Of a stretch of DNA of 24,874 nt, positions 16,941 to 23,605 are shown piece by piece. Each line of letters begins with the position of its first letter. Within the stretch, counting starts at the first letter, position 1. The position numbers were made by a program, and so were the translations under genes. Where the stretch lies: positions 1 to 24,874 of the forward strand of contig JADJOR010000015.1 in assembly GCA_016713665.1 (NCBI GenBank). Reading direction: 5' to 3'. Source of the DNA: Deltaproteobacteria bacterium. Its GTDB lineage: Bacteria > Myxococcota_A > UBA9160 > UBA4427. The notes below the pieces were generated by a model that had not been told where the DNA came from, ran no database searches, and saw nothing but the letters and a program-made list of their open reading frames with translations.

Positions 16941-17114
16941 CTAGACCGGGGGCCGACCGCGTACGGCGCCGACCACCGCGGAGATCACGAGCAGGACGAG
17001 GAAGACGACGAAGAGAATCCAGGCGATGTGCGCCGAGGCGCCGGCGATCCCGGAGAAGCCGAACAGCCCGGCGATCAGAGCGAGAATCAGAAACGTGATG
17101 GACCATCTCAACAT
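16941..17114 (-). CDS. DUF1328-family membrane protein
   Basis: A 57-residue protein reading MLRWSITFLILALIAGLFGF, then SGIAGASAHIAWILFVVFLV and LLVISAVVGAVRG. It has two transmembrane helices joined by the GFSGIAGASAxIAxILFxVFLVL segment, the defining DUF1328 (YtjA) signature. The function is unknown; such proteins appear in envelope-stress or osmotic-stress regulons. ATG 17114 is preceded by AAGGGGG. A sigma-54-like site (17142-17156) predicts a very short leader, about 16 bases, which still includes the ribosome site. It is monocistronic, converging on the five-gene operon across the hairpin. Confidence 0.92.
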   Translation of the reverse strand: MLRWSITFLILALIAGLFGFSGIAGASAHIAWILFVVFLVLLVISAVVGAVRGRPPV

Positions 17115-17141
17115 GATCGATCCCCCTTGCGCTGATGGGTT

Positions 17142-17156
17142 GCACCATTCGTGCCC
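17142..17156 (-). promoter_or_regulatory. sigma-54-like promoter for DUF1328 gene
   Basis: Minus strand GGGCACG-AATG-GTGC: -24 GG and -12 GC at exact spacing, with one mismatch at each end element (G for T). The predicted start of transcription is near 17130. Confidence 0.6.
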
Positions 17157-17235
17157 GGCGCTGGATCGACGTTCCGGCGGGCAAGACGGTTGGAGAACGG
17201 CTCTGGGGGAGACTCGGGAAGGAGCGTTCGGCGAC

Positions 17236-17245
17236 TTTGTACAAA
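17236..17245. promoter_or_regulatory. candidate activator site, palindrome TTTGTACAAA
   Basis: Perfect 10-base palindrome 80 bases upstream of the DUF1328 -24 element, inside the GC-rich 17115-17352 gap. It shares TTGTA(G/C)AAA with 15414-15424 and 19821-19829. An activator-binding role is inferred from position, symmetry and recurrence. Confidence 0.45.
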
Positions 17246-17352
17246 CGACACGAATCGGCGGGGGGGTCGGCCCGGGCGGGCGATCCGGCCCGCGTCCCGG
17301 AGCGCGACTGCGCGGCGCTTCGATCCGCCCGCTCCCGCCGTCGGCATCGACT

Positions 17353-17943
17353 TCACGACGACGGCTCGCTCGAGCCGTCGGGCCCTGGCGAGCGGAGGTG
17401 TGCGCCCGCGATGTCGGGGGTCGTGCCCTCTCGCCTCCGAGTCGCGAGATCGACGGCCTCCACGTCGTCGTCGACGCTCGAGGCGCTCCCGGTGCCGGGT
17501 GAGCGTACGGTCAGGACCGGGCAGGTCGCGCGGCGGAGCGTGCGTTCTGCGACGCTGCCCATCAGAAGATGGGCCAGCCCGGTTCTTCCATGCGTCCCCA
17601 TGACGAGCAGGTCGGCACCGATCTCGCGGATGAAATCCGCGAGTGCCACGTCGACCGCGGAGCCCTCGAGGACGTGGGTTCGGACGCGATGGACGCCCCG
17701 TCGCAGGTGTGCGGTCTCCTCGTCGAGCGTCTCGAGCGCTTCCTTCCGTACGGATTCCGGGATCAGGGGCGGAGCGAAGCTGCCGAGCTCGATCGTCGGA
17801 TACGCGAGTCGAGGCTCCGGCACGACGTGGACGACGTGAAGCTCGGCGCCCAGCTTCGTCGCCAGAGTCTCGGCGACGGCCAGGGCGTGCAACGCGTTCG
17901 GTGAGAAGTCGTAGGCCGCGACGATTCGGTCGAAGTGGTCCAT
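17353..17943 (-). CDS. universal stress protein, UspA family
   Basis: A 196-residue cytoplasmic protein. The start is MDHFDRIVAAYDFSPNALHA with the typical D-F-S(x)A pattern. The ATP-binding loop is present as GTHGRTGLAHLLMGSVAERT (the G-x2-G-x9-G-S signature), followed by CPVLTV, so this is an ATP-binding type of Usp. The domain ends near residue 150; about 45 further polar residues (to PDGSSEPSS) are an unusual disordered tail. ATG 17943 has AAAGGAGA 6 bases upstream. A sigma-54-like site at 17990-18004 gives a predicted leader of about 35 bases. It is a single gene diverging from the 120-residue conserved gene at 18229. Confidence 0.93.
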   Translation of the reverse strand: MDHFDRIVAAYDFSPNALHALAVAETLATKLGAELHVVHVVPEPRLAYPTIELGSFAPPLIPESVRKEALETLDEETAHLRRGVHRVRTHVLEGSAVDVALADFIREIGADLLVMGTHGRTGLAHLLMGSVAERTLRRATCPVLTVRSPGTGSASSVDDDVEAVDLATRRREGTTPDIAGAHLRSPGPDGSSEPSS

Positions 17944-17989
17944 GCGGGTCTCCTTTGTCCGGGCGTGGGATCATTCGAGCGCAATCAGT

Positions 17990-18004
17990 TCAAGAAGCGT
18001 GCCG
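17990..18004 (-). promoter_or_regulatory. sigma-54-like promoter for usp gene
   Basis: Minus strand CGGCACG-CTTC-TTGA. The -24 element matches except the first base; the -12 C is replaced by A (TTGA for TTGC), making this the weakest of the seven sites. The predicted start of transcription is near 17978. Confidence 0.45.
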
Positions 18005-18098
18005 CGACGGACTGACCGTGCTTAGGCCCATGACGCGCGAGCCACGCGGACGCCTGCGAGGACGGACCGCGTCGAGATCGGGAGGCGGGCGGGCGATT

Positions 18099-18113
18099 CG
18101 GCACGAAGGTTGC
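18099..18113 (+). promoter_or_regulatory. sigma-54-like promoter upstream of the 120-aa gene
   Basis: CGGCACG-AAGG-TTGC: full GG/GC spacing and a single mismatch in the first base. The predicted transcription start near 18125 leaves a leader of about 100 bases. It is divergent from the usp site, whose -24 element is 95 bases away. Confidence 0.6.
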
Positions 18114-18228
18114 GTCGAGAGATCGCAGTCGGAGAGACGACCGGCCGAAGCGGATCGGTCGACTCGACGGAGTCTTCAGCACGGGGCGGATCGCCGCCCC
18201 GAAGGCGCGCAGTCGCCGGAGGAAGAAC

Positions 18229-18591
18229 ATGAACGGATCCCAGGACGACGCATCGGACGACGAATCCTCGCGCAGGATGGAAACCCTCCGCCAGGCGATC
18301 GAACGCCTCGCCGAACGCGGATACTCGAGATCGTTTCGCGCCAACCGCGACGGAACGCTGTCGGTCGGAGACACCGTCTTCGAGTCGGAAGCGCTGGTGG
18401 TCGATGAAGTCGTCCGGTTCGAGGGTGCCAGCGATCCGGCGGATGCCTCGATCCTCTTCGCGCTGAGCACGTCCGATGGAGCGATTCGCGGCACTTTCAA
18501 CGCCGCATACGGACCGGCGGCCGACGCGCGCAGCGCTTCGGTGATCCATCGACTCCGCGACGAGAACGAACGGCGCGATGGCGCCTCATGA
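18229..18591 (+). CDS. conserved small protein of unknown function (often mislabelled phosphoribosylpyrophosphate synthetase)
   Basis: A 120-residue cytoplasmic protein. ATG 18229 has GGAGGAAG 3 bases upstream. The core reads METLRQAIERLAERGYSRSF, then an EALVVDEVVRFEGASDPADA, SILFALSTSDGAIRGTFNAA and YGPAADARSAS. I recall this V-x-RFEG-x-(S/T)DP-x-D-x-SILxAxS-x-x-x-G-x-(K/R)G-x-x-x-x-AYG block from small Bacteroidota and proteobacterial proteins annotated, without a real synthetase domain, as phosphoribosylpyrophosphate synthetase. It lacks PRPP-synthetase motifs and is far too short. The function is unknown; its position among sigma-54-like-promoter stress genes suggests a stress role. Confidence 0.85.
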   Translation: MNGSQDDASDDESSRRMETLRQAIERLAERGYSRSFRANRDGTLSVGDTVFESEALVVDEVVRFEGASDPADASILFALSTSDGAIRGTFNAAYGPAADARSASVIHRLRDENERRDGAS

Positions 18592-18620
18592 GGCGACGAG
18601 GTCGAAGCCGCGTCGGGGGC

Positions 18621-18680
18621 GCGATCCGGAAGACCGAAACCGGGACGGGGGGCGGCGCGCCGATCCCCGCTCCGGATCGC
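18621..18680. repeat. 10-base inverted repeat between convergent stops
   Basis: GCGATCCGGA (18621-18630) and TCCGGATCGC (18671-18680) are exact inverted copies separated by 40 bases, in the gap between the 120-aa gene and sodB. It could help termination; the long loop makes this doubtful. Confidence 0.35.
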
Positions 18681-18702
18681 CGCAGGCTCCGCCGAGGCGA
18701 GA

Positions 18703-19283
18703 TCAGAGACGGCCGCGACGAGGTCCCAGTTGAGCAGGTGCTCGACGAAGCCGTCGACGTAGCGGTTCCGCTCGTTCTGGTAGTCGAGATAATAGGCGTG
18801 CTCCCAGACGTCGATCGTCAGAAGGGGAGTCTTGTCCCGCTGGAGCGGATTCTCGGCGTCGGAGCTGTTGACGATATCGAGCTTCCCGCTGCCTTCCCGA
18901 ACGAGCCAGGCCCAGCCGGAGCCGAACTCGCCGTTGGCGGCGTCGGCGAATTCCTTTCGGAACCCGTCGAGGGATCCGAAGCGATCGACGATCGCGCTGC
19001 GCACGACGGGCTTCGGATCGCAGGGCTGGTCGGCCGGCTTCATGCTGCGCCAGTAGAAATCGTGATTCCAGACCTGGGCTGCGTTGTTGTAGAGCGTCCC
19101 GGACTCCGATCGGATCAGCGCTTCGAGGCTCAGCTCGGCGCGCTCCGTGCCTTCGATCCGCGCGCGCAGCTTCTTCATGTAGCCCTTGTGGTGCTTTTCG
19201 TAGTGGATCTCCACGGTTCGGGCGCTGATGTAGGGCTCGAGCGCGTTCTTGGCGAAAGGTAGGGGCGAGACTTCGAATTCCAT
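18703..19283 (-). CDS. sodB: superoxide dismutase, Fe type, single-base frameshift at C-terminus
   Basis: Converts superoxide to oxygen and hydrogen peroxide. Start ATG 19283 (MEFEVSPLPFAKNALEPYIS) is preferred over ATG 19289 because AAGGAG then sits 7 bases upstream. Metal ligands are visible: His27 in EIHYEKHHKGY, His74 in NHDFYW, and Asp158/His162 in DVWEHAYYLDY. Gln70 in NNAAQVWNH with Ala in SSDAENPL points to the iron or cambialistic type. The frame does not stop after NWDLVAA but stays open to 17985, antisense to the 18229 gene. Shifting one base in GCGGCCGTCTCTGA (18703-18716, minus strand) gives DLVAARL-stop, the canonical SOD ending, with TGA at 18703-18705. A lost base is therefore the best explanation. 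It lies 70 bases after the ferritin-like gene, in one operon. Confidence 0.92.
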
Positions 19284-19359
19284 CGTCATTCTCCTTCCGG
19301 GGCGGGTTCGATGGGAGGCGATCGGAGCGAAGAGCCCGATCGCGGGTCGTGGGGGAATG

Positions 19360-19656
19360 CTATTCGTATGACTCGCCTGCGATCGGTCCCTCGCGGAACA
19401 GGAACTTCCGGAGGAGCTCGTCGAATTTCGGATCACGCCTGCGGATCCATTCGATCGTCAAGCAGGCGTGCTCCTTCTCCTCGTCGCGATTGTGGACGAG
19501 GATTCCGCGCAGCTCGTCGTCTTCGCAGGCATCGACGCGTTGTCCATACCAATCGACCGCTTCGAGCTCCTCCATCAGGGACGTCAAAGCGCGATGGAGC
19601 TCGACGGTCTCGTTCGAGAGGACTTCGCGCGATTCGTGCAGCGTGTCTGAAGCCAT
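19360..19656 (-). CDS. encapsulated-ferritin-like (EncFtn) protein
   Basis: A 98-residue ferroxidase-type protein. The EncFtn signature is clear: LHRALTSLMEELEAVDWYGQ, then RVDACEDDELRGILVHNRDE and EKEHACLTIEWIRRRDP. By alignment with the Rhodospirillum rubrum protein as I remember it (Glu32, Glu62, His65, Trp38), the ferroxidase residues correspond to Glu30, Glu60, His63 and Trp36 here. EncFtn forms ring-shaped decamers that oxidise Fe(II) and normally work inside an encapsulin shell. Here no encapsulin gene is adjacent, and the C-terminus (FREGPIAGESYE) has no obvious cargo-targeting peptide. ATG 19656 is preceded by GGGAGG about 12 bases upstream. First gene of the ferritin-sodB operon, with a perfect sigma-54 -24/-12 site at 19691-19705. 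Confidence 0.9.
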   Translation of the reverse strand: MASDTLHESREVLSNETVELHRALTSLMEELEAVDWYGQRVDACEDDELRGILVHNRDEEKEHACLTIEWIRRRDPKFDELLRKFLFREGPIAGESYE

Positions 19657-19690
19657 TTCGTTTCGGTTCCTCCCTTTGCATTCGGACAAA

Positions 19691-19705
19691 GCAAGCGCCG
19701 TGCCA
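19691..19705 (-). promoter_or_regulatory. consensus sigma-54 promoter for ferritin-sodB operon
   Basis: Minus strand TGGCACG-GCGC-TTGC, followed by TTTGT, is a perfect match to the consensus TGGCACG-N4-TTGC. The predicted start of transcription near 19679 gives a leader of about 23 bases containing the GGGAGG ribosome site. This is the strongest of the seven sites. Confidence 0.8.
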
Positions 19706-19820
19706 CGCCGACTCGCTGCACTGCGCCTCACGCGCGGCGCTCGCCGACGCCGAGCGCGTCGGATGCGTTCGGGCGCAGACGCGTCGGGACGCGCGCGAAG
19801 CCGTTTTCGCACGATTGCAA

Positions 19821-19829
19821 TTTCTACAA
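19821..19829. promoter_or_regulatory. candidate activator site TTTCTACAA
   Basis: The inverse complement of TTGTAGAAA, 116 bases from the ferritin -24 element and 93 from the lipoprotein -24 element, in the divergent gap 19657-20018. It is flanked by ATTGCAAT (19815-19822), an octamer also found at 15445-15452. Activator binding is inferred. Confidence 0.45.
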
Positions 19830-19921
19830 CTCGACCCGCTCAGCCGGCTCCCGGTGAGCGCGATCCGGCCCGAGCGGGGCGTGCCCTGGTCCGTCCTCCT
19901 CCGTGCTTCCCGAAGGAAGCT

Positions 19922-19936
19922 TGGCACGAGGTGTGC
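19922..19936 (+). promoter_or_regulatory. sigma-54-like promoter for lipoprotein gene
   Basis: TGGCACG-AGGT-GTGC has a perfect -24 element and -12 GC at exact spacing (G for T at the first -12 base). The predicted start of transcription near 19948 gives a leader of about 70 bases. Confidence 0.65.
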
Positions 19937-20018
19937 TTTGGGAGAGCGAAATCTGCGAGACGGATCTCGACAGATCGGCCTGAACGCGGCGGAGGAAAAC
20001 CGCCAGAGGAGAAGATGG

Positions 20019-20261
20019 ATGAATCGAGACGAGCCTGGAAAGAAGCATGCGACCGGATCGGAGCGCGACGGCGTCGAGAAGCGCGCGTGGGTCTCGAAGA
20101 GGCTCCTGGCCCTCATGGTCGTTGCCGCGACCGGTTCGGGTCTGATGTCGATGTCCGGGTGTCGCGAGCAGAGCGACATGGACGAGGCGATGGAAGAGAT
20201 CGGAGACGAGATCGACGACTCGAAGAAGGAGATCCAGGACGAGATCGACGACCATACGTGA
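20019..20261 (+). CDS. small lipoprotein with acidic helical tail
   Basis: An 80-residue protein starting at ATG 20019 with GGAG 7 bases upstream. A charged N-terminus of about 28 residues precedes the hydrophobic segment LLALMVVAATGSGLM and a lipobox-like SMSGC (Cys48). After the Cys come 32 residues, SDMDEAMEEIGDEIDDSKKE then IQDEIDDHT, a regular acidic amphipathic helix that could form a coiled coil. This suggests a lipid-anchored periplasmic helix like small Lpp-type or stress lipoproteins. The unusually long region before the signal segment could mean a later start, but no other ribosome site is visible. Monocistronic, with its own sigma-54-like site. Confidence 0.75.
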   Translation: MNRDEPGKKHATGSERDGVEKRAWVSKRLLALMVVAATGSGLMSMSGCREQSDMDEAMEEIGDEIDDSKKEIQDEIDDHT

Positions 20262-20299
20262 AACAGGTGAGGTGACTTCGGTGCGTCGGGAGCCCATGC

Positions 20300-20325
20300 C
20301 CGGCCGGGGGTGCGCCCCCGGCTGG
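20300..20325. terminator. GC-rich hairpin after the lipoprotein gene
   Basis: Bases 20300-20310 pair with 20315-20325 (core CCGGGGG/CCCCCGG, one G-T pair) around the loop TGCG. It lies 39 bases after the lipoprotein stop and before the kinase start. No T-run follows, so it may be a terminator or attenuator. Confidence 0.5.
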
Positions 20326-20403
20326 CGTACTAGACTGGGACGAGCCTGCCGTTCCCGGTGGTCATCGATCCAAGAGGCGTCTTCAGCGCCGCGGAGGCGA
20401 TCC

Positions 20404-23400
20404 TTGTCGCAAGCGAGTTCGCAAGGAGAGCCGAGCGCGCGAGGGCGAGGAACGACCGTCTCGGTGGCGAGTCGTCTGGGGCTCGGGGTGTCCGCGCTGG
20501 CCCTGATCGTGCTGATCGGCTGGGGACTGGATCTGGATCTGCTGAAGCAGGTCATCCCCGGGTTGGTCGAGATGAAGCTCGTCACGGCCGTCGGCTTCGC
20601 GCTCGCTGGCGCCGCTCTTCGGATGCGCGCGTCGGCGCACGCGGATGCGAAGCGCATCGGTGTCGGCCTGGCAGCGCTTCTGCTGGTCTGGAGCGCGGGC
20701 CAGCTCGGGCTGGCTTTCTCCGCCTACGACTTCGATTTCGGAAGCGAGCTTTTCGGTTCGAGAGGCCACTTCGCTTCAGGGTCGAGCGGAACGCCGGAGA
20801 TGTCGCCCGCCACCGCCATCGCGTTCTGCCTCGTCGCGATCGCGACGATGGTCGACCGGCGCTGGCCCAGGCTCGGCCATGCCGTCGCGATCGGCGCCTT
20901 CGTCGTCGCCCTGGTCGAGTTTCTGGCCTTCCTCTACGAGATCGAGCCCCTTCAGCGCTTCGGGCGTTTCGAAGGCATGCCCTTCCATACCTCCCTGGGG
21001 CTGCTCGCCGCATCGCTCGGCGCGCTCTTTCTGAGGCCGGACGTCGGCCTGCCGTCGGCGCTGGTCGACGATTCGATCGCCGGCCGGGAGCTTCGTCGCG
21101 TTCTTCCTGTCTCGATCGGCGTTCCGCTCGTGCTCGGCGCGCTGGCGCGGGTCGGCGATCGCGAGGGTCTCTGGTCCGACGCCTACGACATGGCGATCCT
21201 CGCGAGCGCCACGATGATCGCGTTGTTGACGTTGACGGTCGTTCTGTATCGATCCTTGCGGGACCCGAAGGCGCGAAGGACGGGGCGCTCGCGTCGCTTC
21301 GCGCCAGCGCGCATCAATATCGGACGACCTTCGAGCACGCGACGATCGGGATCGCCCATCTCTCGGCAGAGGACGCTGGCTCGCGCGAACGCGCGCCTCT
21401 GCGAGATCCTCGGCTACGAAGAGGTCGAGCTGCTCGAGCTGACCTACGCCGCCGTGAGCCATCTCGACGATCTCGACGTCGACGTCAAGCAGTGGGAGCT
21501 GCTGTGTCGCGGCGAGATCGACGCCTATGGCGTCGAGCGTCGTTTCCGGTCCAAGTCGGGCGAGGAGATCATCGCCGAGGTCCGTCTGGTTCGCGACGAG
21601 GATGCCGACGGAAATCTGGTCCACTTCATCGCCGTCATCCAGGACATCACCGGACGCAAGATCTCCGAGGGGACGATGCGCGTCTATCAGCGTGCGCTGG
21701 CCGCCGCTCGGAACGGAATCGTGATCACCGACGCAACCCGGCCGGATCATCCCATCAACTACGTGAACGACGCGTTTCTCGAGATCACGGGCTACGAAGC
21801 GTCGGAGGTCCTCGGCAAGAATTGTCGGTTCCTGAACGAAAAGGCGCGCGACCAGGCGGCGCTCGAGGAGATCCGCGAGGCGATCGCGCAGGGCGAAGCC
21901 TGCTCGGTCCTCATGCGGAACCATCGCAAGGACGGCACCGGGTTCTGGAATCAGCTCTCCATCGCCCCCGTCGAGAATGCGGACGGCAAGGTCGCCCATT
22001 TCGTCGGAATCATGACCGACGCGACGGAGAGCGTGCGTGCGGGCGCGGAGCGCGACGATCTCCTGCGCGTCGCCGAGAACGCGAACCGGGCCAAGGATCG
22101 TTTTCTCGCGATCGTCTCGCACGAGCTCCGCTCTCCCCTGAACGCGATCCTCGCCTGGTCGTCGATCCTCGAGGACGAGGGTGGGGACGAGGTCGTGGGA
22201 CGCGCCGCGTCCGCGATCTCCGCCGCCGTTCGAAGCCAGACCAGGCTCATCGACGATCTGCTCGACGTCTCCCGCATCCGCGGACAGCGGCTCGAGGTCG
22301 ACATGGCGCGCATCGAGCTCGCGAGCGCGATCCGTGACGTCGTCGAGCAGATGCGGCCCATCGCCGAGGAGCACGCCATCGAGCTCGCGTTCGAGTCCCC
22401 GAGCGCAGTGGTCTTCGTCGACGCAGACCCCGAGCGGATCACCCAGATCGTCCGGAACCTGGTCGACAACGCGCTCAAGTTCACCCCGGCGCAGGGGCGG
22501 ATCGAGGTCGTCCTCGCCGTCGGAGAACGATCGGTCGAGCTCACGATCACCGATACGGGGCCCGGACTGGATCCCGCCGATCTCGATCGCATCTTCGACG
22601 AGTTCTGGCAGGGCTCCGCCCCCGGCGCAGCGGGCACGAAGGGGCTCGGGCTCGGATTGCCGATCGTTCGCTATCTCGTCGAGCGACACGCGGGCAGCAT
22701 CGAAGCGAAGAGCGAGGGCGCGGGCCGCGGTCTCTCCATGATCGTCCGGCTCCCGCGATCCGACGCACCGAGCGGCGAGGCGCGGCGAAGTCAGCCCGTC
22801 GAGATCGCCGCGAGCGATTCGCCCCCGAAGACCGAGTCCCCGGACCACGATCTCACGGGACTCGAGATCGTGGTCGTCGACGACGATCCCGCGTGGGTCG
22901 AGGCCACGTCGGCGGCCTTGACGAAGCGCAAGGCGATCGTCCGCACGGCCCATTCGGTCGCGGAGGCGCAGCGACACTTCGAACGCGGAGCGCCCGATCT
23001 GCTCGTCAGCGACATCGGTCTGCCGGATCGAAGCGGACTCGACCTGATCGGCGCCGTTCGTCGGCTTCCGCAGCCCACCGCATCCGTCCTCGCGATCGCC
23101 GTGACGGGAATGACCGACGCGGAATCCCGCGCGCGCGTCCGCCGCGCGGGGTTCGACGCCTGTCTCGGCAAGCCGATTCCGCCGGACGTCGTGCTCGAGG
23201 AGATCGGGCGGCTCCGCGGCCTGCTCGCGGCCCCGAGCGCCCCCGAGCGTCGCGTGCTCGTCGTCGCCGATTCACAGGGCTCGGCGGATCCGATCGTCGA
23301 AGCGCCCGGACCGAAGGACATCAAGTCGAGGTTGCGCGCAGCAAAGAGGCCTCGACCGCGCGGATTCGCGCGTACCAACCCCGGTTCGTCGTGGTCAGGG

Positions 23401-23488
23401 GCCGCTCGACGACCTCGAGGCGGATACGATCGCGGAGCGTGCGTTCTCCGTCGACGCGCATGTCGTCGTCGCTGATCGCCAGCGGTGA
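20404..23488 (+). CDS. membrane PAS-LOV hybrid histidine kinase
   Basis: Start TTG 20404 is chosen for GGAGG 6 bases upstream; numbering is from there. Order: several transmembrane helices (about 15-290; first VSALALIVLIGWGLD); a PAS domain (about 310-415; ARLCEILGYEE...HFIAVIQDITGRK); a LOV domain (about 430-540) with GKNCRFLNEK, FMN-adduct Cys474, and the FMN-contact Asns in RNHRKDGTGFWN; HisKA with phospho-acceptor His573 (SHELRSPLNAIL); an ATPase domain with NLVDNALKF, DTGPGLDP and GLGLGLPI; and a receiver domain with Asp870 (SDIGLPDRSG) and Lys in GKPI. The sensor probably signals by phosphorelay to the adjacent NtrC-type regulator. Two compensating indels (near 21265 and 21372) garble about 35 residues at the PAS start; other-frame HQYRTTFEHATIGIAHLSAE restores it. 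Two more near 23330 and 23402 affect a short alpha/beta tail; restored, it ends AHVVVADRQR at 23488. The uncorrected frame ends at 23475. Confidence 0.9.
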
Positions 23489-23605
23489 CTACGAGATCGA
23501 TTCCGAAGCCTTCGACCTCGTCCTCTCCGGGTCCGCCGCCTGAGACACTGAGTCGCTTCCTTCGATTCGCGAACCCCGTCGTCGACGAAGAGGAAGCCTG
23601 AAGCC

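Noticed and set aside
17985..18702. Apparent C-terminal extension of superoxide dismutase
   Set aside because: Explained by one missing base at the canonical AARL-stop ending; the extension has no domain and is antisense to a well-supported gene.
20776..22977. Minus-strand open frame of 733 codons
   Set aside because: Exact antisense of the histidine kinase; Asp/Arg-rich mirror composition typical of GC-rich coding DNA.
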